Positions 7,031-13,686 of a DNA stretch of 13,686 bases are shown in pieces; within the stretch, counting starts at the first letter, position 1; every line of letters starts with the position of its first letter. The DNA lies in the NCBI GenBank assembly GCA_946644025.1, contig CAMPCG010000039.1:1-13686 (forward strand). Reading direction: 5' to 3'. This DNA is from an uncultured Prevotellaceae bacterium (lineage in GTDB: Bacteria > Bacteroidota > Bacteroidia > Bacteroidales > Bacteroidaceae). Both the position numbers and the translations under genes were made by a program. The notes beneath the pieces were generated by a model, which had not been told where the DNA came from, did not search any database, and worked only from the letters and a program-made list of their open reading frames with translations.

Positions 7031-7438
7031 TCATAGAATATCAAGCATAAAACTTTCGATAGTAATGACATTCACCTTTGGAAATGGTATGTCGGCAAGT
7101 ACACGGAAATGGGAATCCTCACTGACGATGTAGTCGGCGTTAGCTATAATCGCACAATCCACAAACTTGTTATCGTCAGGGTCTTGCTTGATGAGGTGAA
7201 AGTTGTATTGCGGATGAAAGCGAAGGCAATAATCGCTGCTTAAGATGGCCTTCAACACGCCCTCTGCCACAAATGGGCTAACATTCTTGGCAATGACTTC
7301 TTCATACTCGCTGATGATTTCATTGCTGACACATATATTATACTTACCTTCCCTGAACGCCCTCCATGCGGCATAATACGCGCTGTGACGCGAAATCATC
7401 TGCAACAGGCAGTTGGTGTCAATGACTACGGCTCTCAT
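7031..7438 (-). CDS. PIN-domain toxin of a toxin-antitoxin pair
   Basis: A 135-residue PIN-fold protein; such proteins are metal-dependent RNases and often act as toxins. The expected acidic residues are visible: D7 in VVIDTNCLL, E44 in SEYEEV, D94 in the PDDNKFVDCAI block (87-97), and D108 in IVSEDSHF. The layout matches the family labelled as putative PIN-family toxin component (COG1569-like). Its ATG overlaps the stop of the upstream small gene by 4 nt (7435-7438), typical of an antitoxin-toxin operon. The segment is more AT-rich than flanking genes, which fits horizontal acquisition. No substrate can be inferred from sequence. Confidence 0.85.
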   Translation of the reverse strand: MRAVVIDTNCLLQMISRHSAYYAAWRAFREGKYNICVSNEIISEYEEVIAKNVSPFVAEGVLKAILSSDYCLRFHPQYNFHLIKQDPDDNKFVDCAIIANADYIVSEDSHFRVLADIPFPKVNVITIESFMLDIL

Positions 7439-7674
7439 TGCTGGCTCTTATAGGGCGTGCGGTAATGTGCATGTTTCAAGTTCTCGAGGGTCTGCTCATT
7501 CCATGCGCCAGACTCCCACAGTTTATCCATCTCTTTGTCTACTAAGTCGAAGAAATAGTTTGATATGGCCTGCTTTAGGCCTCTTATTTCTTCCTCAGTA
7601 CGCAAATGGGCTACGGCATTTAATACCTCTATCTGAGCTGGGGTGAAGTTATTAGGTTTGCTTATCACTTCCAT
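7435..7674 (-). CDS. Probable antitoxin partner of the PIN toxin
   Basis: A small acidic, helix-rich protein directly upstream of the PIN gene, with a 4-nt stop/start overlap. I choose the ATG at 7674, giving 79 residues (MEVISKPNNF to TPYKSQQ). The open frame extends to a TTG at 7737, but a good -7 box lies at 7707-7714 and its -33 box covers that TTG, so the longer start would not be transcribed. The protein has an N-terminal part (FTPAQIEVLNAVAHLRTEEE) and a C-terminal part with MDKLWESGAWNEQTL. I recall similar small Bacteroidota proteins beside PIN toxins, but no named domain is recognisable. The antitoxin role is inferred mostly from position. Confidence 0.7.
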   Translation of the reverse strand: MEVISKPNNFTPAQIEVLNAVAHLRTEEEIRGLKQAISNYFFDLVDKEMDKLWESGAWNEQTLENLKHAHYRTPYKSQQ

Positions 7675-7706
7675 AATCAATTCGCTTTTTTCTCGCAATG
7701 CGACTG

Positions 7707-7738
7707 CAAATGTAAGGAGTTTTTCTGAAAGTTCCAAA
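7707..7738 (-). promoter_or_regulatory. Promoter of the antitoxin-toxin operon
   Basis: On the - strand, TTTG at 7738-7735 and TACATTTG at 7714-7707 are separated by 20 nt, matching both Bacteroidota promoter boxes (TTTG and TAnnTTTG). The predicted start near 7700 leaves about a 26-nt leader before the ATG at 7674. This is the best-formed promoter in the window and decides the antitoxin start. Confidence 0.65.
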
Positions 7739-7801
7739 TAAATCGGGGAAAAACAGCTAACATCGAAGTTCCTTGGCCTTTCAGGCCGGCTGAGACTTTG
7801 T

Positions 7802-8482
7802 TCAGAAGATGTTGTACAGGTGGAGGCTGGTGAGCGTGGTGAGCAGGATGATGACGCTGCCCAGCATGACCACCATGCCGATAATCTGGTTGATGAGCTT
7901 GATGCCGTCGGTGCTGAACTTGGTGCGAATCTTGTCGATGAGCCACGTCAGGCCCCACCACCAGAGCAGGGCCCCACCCACGATGCTCACGAACCCCGCC
8001 ACCATCTCTATGGGCTTGTCGGGCTGCAGTCCGAAGGCGAACTGGGCGTAGAGGGCCATGAAGAGAAAGACGATGAGCGGGTTGCTCAGCGTGACGAGGA
8101 AGGCCGTCACGGCGTTGTGCGTCAGCGTGCCCTTCTGCTGTCCGGGTGTGCGCAGCTTGCGCGTGGGGTCAGTGCGGTAGGTGTAGAAGCCGAAGCCCAG
8201 CAGCAGCAGGCTTCCCACTATCTGTAGGTAGAAGCGGTTGGTGTCGTTGCTCACGAAGTCTACCACGAGACCCATGCCCAGACCGGTGATGCCGGCATAA
8301 ATCATGTCGCTCAGGGCGGCACCGCAGCCCGTCACGAAGCCATACCAGCGGCCCTTGTTCAGCGTGCGCTGGACACAGAGCACGCCCACCGGACCCATAG
8401 GAGCAGAGGCGATGACGCCTATCAAAATGCCCTTGAAGACGATGTCGAGAATATTGGGTATCGTATTTATGTCGAACGGCAT
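7802..8482 (-). CDS. LysE/RhtB-family transporter
   Basis: A 226-residue inner-membrane protein of the LysE superfamily, whose members export amino acids or related small molecules. The family signature is near the N-terminus: GVIASAPMGPVGVLCVQR (about 22-39), followed by a conserved turn and AALSDMIYA (55-63). Hydrophobic segments at about 13-35, 46-72, 84-101, 125-148, 158-181 and 198-222 give the usual five to six membrane spans. A charged loop with RTDPTRK and GQQKG lies at 103-118. The ATG at 8482 is the natural start. The gene is divergent from the ROK kinase operon, and its own -7 box lies at 8567-8574. The transported compound cannot be told from the sequence. Confidence 0.88.
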   Translation of the reverse strand: MPFDINTIPNILDIVFKGILIGVIASAPMGPVGVLCVQRTLNKGRWYGFVTGCGAALSDMIYAGITGLGMGLVVDFVSNDTNRFYLQIVGSLLLLGFGFYTYRTDPTRKLRTPGQQKGTLTHNAVTAFLVTLSNPLIVFLFMALYAQFAFGLQPDKPIEMVAGFVSIVGGALLWWWGLTWLIDKIRTKFSTDGIKLINQIIGMVVMLGSVIILLTTLTSLHLYNIF

Positions 8483-8566
8483 AACTTTATTTTCGATTTA
8501 CGTTATTTTCGGTTTTCGACTTGGCTGTGCAGCCAACTATTCACCATTCACTATCAACTATAACTG

Positions 8567-8574
8567 CAAAGGTA
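8567..8574 (-). promoter_or_regulatory. -7 promoter box for the LysE-family gene
   Basis: Read on the - strand this is TACCTTTG, matching TAnnTTTG, 85 nt before the lysE-type ATG. No convincing TTTG lies about 20 nt further upstream, so the assignment rests on the -7 box and position in the divergent intergenic region. Confidence 0.5.
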
Positions 8575-8648
8575 CAACAATTTCGCCATTTACGTCACTC
8601 TTTGTGGTTAAAGGAAGTTAAACAATCTCTCATGTCTGCAAAAAGCAC

Positions 8649-8656
8649 TATCTTTG
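8649..8656 (+). promoter_or_regulatory. -7 promoter box for the ROK kinase-RNA methyltransferase-pepT operon
   Basis: TATCTTTG matches TAnnTTTG and lies 43 nt before the ATG at 8699. A TTG at 8654 that could extend the kinase frame lies inside this box, so it is unlikely to be a start codon. The -33 region is poorly conserved. Confidence 0.55.
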
Positions 8657-8698
8657 CACCATTCTTATTCACAATTCATTAACCTAAAAATCAACACT

Positions 8699-9685
8699 AT
8701 GAACAGTCAGACTGAAATGAAGCCATACGTTATTGGCCTCGACCTTGGAGGTACCAACTCCGTGTTCGGAATCGTAGACTCGCGCGGCGAGATTAAGGCC
8801 ACCACCGCCATCAAGACGGGCGGCTATTCCTCAGCCGAGTCATACGTAGACGCCTGCGTGGAGGCCCTGCAGCCCGTCATCGAGCAGGTGGGCGGCCTGG
8901 AGACCATCAAGGCCATGGGCATCGGCGCTCCCAACGCCAACTACTACACAGGCACGATAGAGTATGCCCCCAACCTGCCGTGGGCCCACGACTCTAAGGT
9001 TCCCCTGGCCCAGATGTTCAGCGACCGTCTCGGCGGCATTCCCGTGGCCATGACCAACGACGCCAACGCTGCCGCCATCGGCGAGATGGTCTACGGCGTG
9101 GCCCGCGGCATGAAGAACTTCATCGTCATCACCCTGGGCACGGGCGTCGGCTCGGGCATCGTGGTCAACGGCCAGCTGCTCTACGGCCACGACGGCTTTG
9201 CCGGCGAGCTGGGCCACGTCACCATGGTGCGCGGCGCCGAGGGCCGCTCCTGCGGTTGCGGCCGCAAGGGCTGTCTGGAGGCCTATTGCTCGGCAACGGG
9301 CGTGGCACGCACGGCCCGCGAGATGCTGGCCAAGACTCAGCGCCCGTCTATCCTGCGCGAGATGGACCCCGAGCAGATTACGTCGCTCGACGTCTCCATC
9401 GCTGCCGGCAAGGGCGACGAGCTGGCCAAGGACATCTACGACTTCACGGGCAAGATGCTCGGCGAGGCCTGTGCCGACTTCACCGCCTTCTCCTCGCCCG
9501 AGGCGTTCATCTTCTTCGGAGGCATGGTGAAGGCCGGCGAACTGATTATGAAGCCCATCCGCGACGCCTACGACGCCCACGTCATGAACATCTTCCGCGG
9601 GAAGGCCAAGTTCCTGGTCAGTGCCCTCGACGGTGCCTCGGCCGCCGTGCTCGGAGCGTCGGCAGTAGGCTGGGAAATCAAATGA
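8699..9685 (+). CDS. ROK-family sugar kinase (glucokinase-like)
   Basis: A 328-residue ROK-family kinase that would phosphorylate a hexose with ATP in the cytoplasm. Visible motifs: phosphate loop GLDLGGTN (13-20); NDANAAA (120-126), with D121 as the probable catalytic base; LGTGVGSG (146-153); and GELGHVTM (169-176), supplying the sugar-binding Glu170 and zinc ligand His173. The zinc motif CGCGRKGCLEA (185-195) has Cys185, Cys187 and Cys192. The ATG at 8699 is preferred over an upstream TTG that falls in the promoter. Glucokinase is the commonest role for this type, but N-acetylated sugars or fructose are possible. It is the first gene of a three-gene operon and overlaps the next by 4 nt. 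Confidence 0.9.
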   Translation: MNSQTEMKPYVIGLDLGGTNSVFGIVDSRGEIKATTAIKTGGYSSAESYVDACVEALQPVIEQVGGLETIKAMGIGAPNANYYTGTIEYAPNLPWAHDSKVPLAQMFSDRLGGIPVAMTNDANAAAIGEMVYGVARGMKNFIVITLGTGVGSGIVVNGQLLYGHDGFAGELGHVTMVRGAEGRSCGCGRKGCLEAYCSATGVARTAREMLAKTQRPSILREMDPEQITSLDVSIAAGKGDELAKDIYDFTGKMLGEACADFTAFSSPEAFIFFGGMVKAGELIMKPIRDAYDAHVMNIFRGKAKFLVSALDGASAAVLGASAVGWEIK

Positions 9686-10488
9686 ACTATGAACTGAAAT
9701 CGCTGGACGAGCCGGGTGCCCAGCTGTTTGCGTCGCTGACCGAGGCCCAGTTGCGCAACCGTCTCGACCCCGCGAAGGGCATCTTCATCGCCGAGAGTCC
9801 TAAAGTCATCAGCGTCGCCCTCGACCAGGGCTATGAGCCCGTGGCCCTGCTTTGCGAGCAGCGCCATGTCGAGGGCGACGCTGCCCCCATCATCAGCCGC
9901 ATGGACGCGTCCGTCCCCGTCTACACTGGCAGCCGCGACCTGCTCTCCCAGCTCACCGGCTACACGCTGACGCGCGGGGTGCTCTGTGCCATGCGCCGAC
10001 CGCAGCTGCCCACGGTGGAGTCCGTCTGCCGCGACGCCCGCCGCGTGGTGGTCATCGACGGTGTGGTCGACACCACCAACATCGGGGCCATCTTCCGCTC
10101 GGCGGCAGCACTGGGCGTCGACGGCGTGCTCCTCACCCGCACGTCGTGCGACCCGCTCAACCGCCGTGCCGTCCGCGTGTCCATGGGCTCGGTGTTCCTC
10201 GTGCCGTGGACGTGGCTCGACAGCCCGCTGCCCAGCCTCCACGACTACGGTTTCCGCACGGCGGCCATGGCGCTCACCGCCAACAGCGTTTCCCTGGACG
10301 ACCCCGCCCTCATGGCCGAGCCGCGGCTGGCCATCGTCATGGGCACCGAGGGCGACGGACTGCCCCACGACACCATAGCCAGCGCCGACTACGTGGTGCG
10401 TATTCCCATGGCCCACAACGTAGACTCGCTCAACGTAGCCGCTGCAGCGGCAGTAGCCTTCTGGCAACTTAGAGAAAGAAAGCAATGA
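9682..10488 (+). CDS. SpoU/TrmH-family RNA 2'-O-methyltransferase
   Basis: A 268-residue SPOUT-class enzyme that would transfer methyl from S-adenosylmethionine to a ribose 2'-OH in rRNA or tRNA. All three SpoU motifs are present: motif 1 [21 protein letters not shown] (131-151, with N133 and R139), motif 2 [11 protein letters not shown] (217-227), and motif 3 [21 protein letters not shown] (241-261). Together these form the knotted cofactor site. An N-terminal substrate-recognition part (about 1-105) contains [12 protein letters not shown]. The start is the ATG at 9682, which overlaps the kinase stop (ATGA). A longer frame opening at 9256 is only a shadow of the kinase. The target nucleotide is not predictable. 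The stop overlaps the pepT start by 4 nt. Confidence 0.88.
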   Translation: MNYELKSLDEPGAQLFASLTEAQLRNRLDPAKGIFIAESPKVISVALDQGYEPVALLCEQRHVEGDAAPIISRMDASVPVYTGSRDLLSQLTGYTLTRGVLCAMRRPQLPTVESVCRDARRVVVIDGVVDTTNIGAIFRSAAALGVDGVLLTRTSCDPLNRRAVRVSMGSVFLVPWTWLDSPLPSLHDYGFRTAAMALTANSVSLDDPALMAEPRLAIVMGTEGDGLPHDTIASADYVVRIPMAHNVDSLNVAAAAAVAFWQLRERKQ

Positions 10489-11705
10489 CCGTCACTGAAC
10501 GTTTCCTTAATTACACTGCCTTCGACACCCAGTCGTCGGAGGCGAGTACGTCCACCCCCAGCACACCCGCGCAGATGGTCTTTGCGCGCCATCTGGCAGA
10601 GGAGCTCAGGCGCGAGGGGCTGCACGACGTGGTACTCGACGACCGTGGCTACATCTACGCCACGCTGCCCGCAAACACGCCCTGCAACTGCCCCACGATA
10701 GGCTTCATAGCCCACTACGACACCAGCCCCGACTGCTCCGGAAAGGACGTGAAGCCCCGCATCGTGGAGCACTACGACGGCGGCGACATCGCGCTCTGCC
10801 AGGGCATGACGCTCTCGCCAAAGGTCTTTCCCGAATTGCTTTCCCACGTAGGCGAAGACCTCATCGTCACCGACGGCCACACGCTGCTGGGGGCCGACGA
10901 CAAGGCCGGCATCGCCGAGACGGTGCAGGCCATGGCCTGGCTGCGCGACCACCCCGAGGTGAGCCACGGGAGAATAAGGATTGCCTTCACGCCCGACGAG
11001 GAGATTGGCCGCGGGGCCGACCATTTCGACGTTTCGGGCTTCGGCTGCCAGTGGGCCTACACCATGGACGGCGGCGATGTGGGCGAGCTGGAATACGAGA
11101 ATTTCAACGCAGCGGCGGCAAAGGTCAAGCTGCGCGGGGCCAGCGTGCATCCCGGCTATGCCAAGGGTAAGATGGTGAACGCCACGCTGTTGGCCACGGA
11201 GTTCATCGGCCAGCTGCCAGCCGGCGAGCGTCCCGAGACGACCGAGGGCCGCGAGGGATTCTTCCACGTCACGGCCATCAGCGGCCACGTAGGCGAGGCC
11301 ACCCTCTCGCTCATCATCCGCGACCACGACCGCGAGCGTTTCAACAAGCGGAAGGAACTTGTAAGCGACATTGCCCGGACGATGAACAGCCGTTACGGCG
11401 AGGGCGCCGTCACGGTGGAGATGCACGACCAGTATTACAACATGTCAGACTGCATCACGCCTGTGATGCACGTCGTCGACATTGCCCTTGAGGCCATGCG
11501 CCGCGCCGGCATCGTGCCGAAGGTGCAGCCCATACGCGGCGGCACCGACGGGGCGCAGCTCTCCTTCCGCGGCCTTCCCTGCCCCAACATCTTTGCCGGG
11601 GGGCTCAACTTCCACGGCCCCTACGAGTTCATACCCGTGCAGTCGATGGAGAATGCCGTCAGCGTCATTGTCGGCATCTGCCAGCTGACAGTAGATTATA
11701 GATAA
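10485..11705 (+). CDS. pepT: Peptidase T (tripeptide aminopeptidase, M20 family)
   Basis: A 406-residue cytoplasmic zinc aminopeptidase that removes the N-terminal residue of tripeptides. Length and motifs match bacterial PepT. Metal and catalytic positions can be read off: H77 and D79 in [11 protein letters not shown]138 in [10 protein letters not shown]172/E173 in [10 protein letters not shown]195 in YTMDGGD, and H377 in NFHGPYEF. The M20 lid domain lies at about 207-315 ([18 protein letters not shown] near its start). [20 protein letters not shown] at 351-370 is also diagnostic. The ATG overlaps the stop of the RNA methyltransferase gene. The gene ends 24 bp from a convergent gene with no obvious hairpin between. 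Confidence 0.96.
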   Translation: MTVTERFLNYTAFDTQSSEASTSTPSTPAQMVFARHLAEELRREGLHDVVLDDRGYIYATLPANTPCNCPTIGFIAHYDTSPDCSGKDVKPRIVEHYDGGDIALCQGMTLSPKVFPELLSHVGEDLIVTDGHTLLGADDKAGIAETVQAMAWLRDHPEVSHGRIRIAFTPDEEIGRGADHFDVSGFGCQWAYTMDGGDVGELEYENFNAAAAKVKLRGASVHPGYAKGKMVNATLLATEFIGQLPAGERPETTEGREGFFHVTAISGHVGEATLSLIIRDHDRERFNKRKELVSDIARTMNSRYGEGAVTVEMHDQYYNMSDCITPVMHVVDIALEAMRRAGIVPKVQPIRGGTDGAQLSFRGLPCPNIFAGGLNFHGPYEFIPVQSMENAVSVIVGICQLTVDYR

Positions 11706-11729
11706 AGAAAGACGCGCAAATCGAAGTTC

Positions 11730-13686
11730 TCACCGGCGCAGCCAGTAGACGCGGTTGGGCTTGGTGTCGCCAAGAGTAAAAATGCCCGGCAGCGGCTTCT
11801 TCTTCTCCCTGATACTTATTTCGCCCGTCGAGGTGTCCACCTCGCTGATGGTGTATCTCCCCTCCTCCACCGCGAGGGCAGCCTTCTCGGCCTTGGTGTA
11901 GACGAGGTAGCCCACCTTATCGTTGCCCAGGGCTACGCAGCCGTCGCCGTCCACGGGCCGCATCTTCGCAATGTCGGCGAGGAGTTCCTCATTGTCTATG
12001 CGCACGTTTGCCAGCGAGCCCCCGGCCATGAGTATGGCCCATCCGTAGTTGGGGTATTGCTGGGCGAAGAACGTCACGGCCTTGTCGGGATAGCGGTCGC
12101 GCATCTCGCGCACGGCGCGGTAGGCCTCGTCGAATCCCGTCTTGCCCACCTTCATCTGGCGCATCCACTGTCGCGGCGCCATGCTCTTGCCGCCCTGTGG
12201 AGCCCAAAGGCCCTCGGTGTTGTAGTGCCAGTAGCGTATGTCGATGATGTCCACCACCTTGTTCAGCACGGGGTCGTTGAGCAGGCTGTCCTGCACGTCG
12301 CGTGTGCAGCTCAGTGCTACGAGCGGGTGGCGTCCCGTCTCGCGCTCCCACTCGTCGATGGTCTGCAGCCAGAATCGGGTGAAGTGCAGCGGCCCGGTGT
12401 ACTCCGCGCTGATGAGGTGTACCACGTTTGGCTGGTCCTTCAGCTCTTCGAGACACATGCGTATGTACTGTCGGTGCAGGGGTCGCAGCACGGGGTTCTG
12501 CTCGTCGTAGAACTGCTCGGCCATAAAAACGCGCTTGTCGCCGGCAAAGGGTACAGGCTCGGGGAAGGGTAAGGCCCCCGAGGCCCCCCCTTCGGCCCCC
12601 GAGGAGGAGGCCCCCCTTTCGCCCCCCGAGGGGGGCACGATAGACTCTTCCTTGAACGGCGAAACTATAGAAGCCCCCTCGGGGGCCGTAGGGGGGGCTT
12701 CCATATTCACATTGTTCACCGGCCGCCAGGGACAGTCCACCCAGTGGGCGCCGGCCTCCAGGATGTTGTGCTGGAAGTAGTGGTGGTTGAAGAGCATGAT
12801 GCCCTCCTCGGCGGCCTTGTCGGCAAAGGCTCGCAGCCGGCCCCAGTACCACTCGTTGGGGCGTGTCAGGTCATAGCGCGAGAGTCCGTCCCATGCCTTT
12901 CCCTGTCCGCTGCGTGCGAAGGGCTGCTCATAGAAGGGTGCCCACACGTCGCCGTCGGCCCGGCGCACACGCTCATGGTCCGTGCGGCGCAGGTCGTACC
13001 ACAGCCCGTAGTGGTGGTCCAGGGCAGCGTAGCCGTTCTGCTTCAGATAGCTCACGACAGTGTCTATGCGGTCTGTCCATCCCGTGCCCTCACGTCCGGG
13101 CACGAAGCGGGTGATGGCCGGGCGCGCCTCGCGCTGGCAGAAGTTGTCCTTCACGCGTCCGCTCCACCAGGGGATGGAGTAGAGGGAGCCTACAGACCCT
13201 ACAGACCCTCCCCCCAGCCCCTCCCTACAGGGAGGGGAGTAGTTACTTTCTCCCCCCGATGGTTCAGCGAAAGGTCTATATACTCCCCTCCCTATAGGGA
13301 GGGGCTGGGGGGTGGGTCTGTTGGGGGTGGTTCCCTTTATCCACCTCTCCATCGTCAGTCGGGGCTCGTTGAGCGACTCCTGGGCCAGCTCCATTGCCTG
13401 CTCCATGGTAGGCGAGCTGGTGGCGTTGGTGGGACGGGGCAATATGCGGGCGTCGAAGGGCAGCGCTCCCAGCCGCTGCTCCAGCTGGTGGTAGAAGAGC
13501 GACCGCGGCTGCACGTGGTCGTTGCTGCTGGTCCAGTGGCCGTTGCCCGTCAGTGTGCCCCAGCATCCGTGAGCGCTCGAGCGGTTGAGCGAGTCGGGCG
13601 AATAGCAGGCTATCGTCGAGGCCGTACACTGCCAGAACATGGAGTTGGCCGTGTTCCACCCGGTGCCGAACTGGAACTGCTCGAGG
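11730..13686 (-). CDS. Large putative glycoside hydrolase-like protein, 5' end outside the window
   Basis: The frame is open to the right edge, and 15 further codons precede the first in-window Met at 13640, so the gene is partial. Residues are numbered from that Met. Conserved-looking blocks include DHHYGLWYDLRRTDHERVR (208-226), GIMLFNHHYFQHNILEAGAHW (280-300), VPFAGDKRVFMAEQFYDE (363-380), HLISAEYTGPLHF (408-420) and DIIDIRYWHYN (464-474). These suggest a TIM-barrel enzyme in which E375 or E413 could be catalytic, with a small beta domain after about 565. From memory this matches Bacteroidota secreted proteins annotated with uncharacterised families such as DUF6298; a polysaccharide-degrading role is inference. 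Two palindromic DNA elements are translated in frame as inserts at about 106-153 and 314-358. Confidence 0.75.
   Translation of the reverse strand, partial: LEQFQFGTGWNTANSMFWQCTASTIACYSPDSLNRSSAHGCWGTLTGNGHWTSSNDHVQPRSLFYHQLEQRLGALPFDARILPRPTNATSSPTMEQAMELAQESLNEPRLTMERWIKGTTPNRPTPQPLPIGRGVYRPFAEPSGGESNYSPPCREGLGGGSVGSVGSLYSIPWWSGRVKDNFCQREARPAITRFVPGREGTGWTDRIDTVVSYLKQNGYAALDHHYGLWYDLRRTDHERVRRADGDVWAPFYEQPFARSGQGKAWDGLSRYDLTRPNEWYWGRLRAFADKAAEEGIMLFNHHYFQHNILEAGAHWVDCPWRPVNNVNMEAPPTAPEGASIVSPFKEESIVPPSGGERGASSSGAEGGASGALPFPEPVPFAGDKRVFMAEQFYDEQNPVLRPLHRQYIRMCLEELKDQPNVVHLISAEYTGPLHFTRFWLQTIDEWERETGRHPLVALSCTRDVQDSLLNDPVLNKVVDIIDIRYWHYNTEGLWAPQGGKSMAPRQWMRQMKVGKTGFDEAYRAVREMRDRYPDKAVTFFAQQYPNYGWAILMAGGSLANVRIDNEELLADIAKMRPVDGDGCVALGNDKVGYLVYTKAEKAALAVEEGRYTISEVDTSTGEISIREKKKPLPGIFTLGDTKPNRVYWLRR
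12581..12700. repeat. GC-rich palindromic element inside the putative hydrolase gene (element B)
   Basis: 24-bp inverted arms at 12581-12604 and 12677-12700 match at all but two or three positions. Shorter palindromes are nested: gcccccc-ga-ggggggc at 12621-12636 and gccccc-tc-gggggc at 12673-12686. The arm-to-arm length is 120 bp, exactly 40 codons, and it contains no stop in the gene's frame. It is translated as a Pro/Gly/Ser/Ala-rich stretch (about residues 314-353) between two conserved blocks. The run VNNVN, then PEPVPFAGDK, looks continuous once the insert is removed. Confidence 0.85.
13201..13321. repeat. Long palindromic element inside the putative hydrolase gene (element A)
   Basis: The two 41-bp arms, 13201-13241 and 13281-13321, are reverse complements at 39 of 41 positions, around a 39-bp spacer. 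Each arm contains its own palindrome (cccctccc, 4 nt, gggagggg). A 9-bp tandem duplication, acagaccct at 13192-13200 and 13201-13209, abuts the left arm. The element stays open in the - strand frame. One arm encodes PTPQPLPIGRGV-like sequence and the other SPPCREGLGGGSVG, giving a low-complexity insert between the blocks ending ERWIKGT and starting SIPWWSGRV. It differs in sequence from element B. Confidence 0.92.

Noticed and set aside
9256..10488. Long frame fusing upstream sequence to the RNA methyltransferase
   Set aside because: The upstream part is an alternative frame of the ROK kinase; the ATG at 9682 in a 4-nt overlap is the sensible start.

Overview
The window looks like a chromosomal segment from a Bacteroidota species of the order Bacteroidales, most likely Prevotella-like. 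The reasons are: TAnnTTTG-type -7 promoter boxes with little Shine-Dalgarno use; an Omp85-family outer-membrane protein made as a lipoprotein (TamL type); a TonB-dependent receptor with an unusually long signal region; a dockerin-like module in a tiny secreted protein; and a large secreted carbohydrate-active-type protein. Coding DNA is GC-rich. The first ~800 bp and the toxin-antitoxin segment (about 6950-7740) are visibly more AT-rich.

Layout. 1-795 holds no convincing gene but several repeats: a small hairpin, a 9-bp inverted repeat, a tandem 22-mer, and a 109-bp structure with two long inverted arms. A promoter (796-803) and a ~125-bp leader follow, with a dyad and a possible 22-codon leader ORF. 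A tightly packed + strand run comes next: a 72-aa secreted mini-dockerin protein, a Fic-domain protein with a C-terminal winged helix, the TamL-like Omp85 lipoprotein (overlapping fic by 11 nt), and a TonB-dependent receptor, ended by a hairpin terminator near 6905-6950. On the - strand lie a PIN-type toxin with its small upstream partner (4-nt overlap) and a LysE-family exporter. Divergent from lysE is a + strand operon of three genes with 4-nt ATGA overlaps: ROK-family sugar kinase, SpoU/TrmH-type RNA methyltransferase and peptidase T. Convergent with pepT, a large - strand gene runs off the right edge; it resembles Bacteroidota TIM-barrel-type putative glycoside hydrolases.

The most striking signal is inside that last gene. 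Two different GC-rich palindromic elements (about 13201-13321 and 12581-12700) sit in the open reading frame and are translated as low-complexity Pro/Gly-rich inserts between conserved blocks. The first has 41-bp arms identical at 39 positions. This looks like in-frame colonisation of coding sequence by palindromic repeats, similar in principle to the Rickettsia palindromic elements. A second unusual feature is a decamer repeat in fic whose period changes from 11 to 12 bp, so the repeat passes through all three reading frames. I see no defence island, CRISPR array, tRNA, rRNA or complete insertion sequence.
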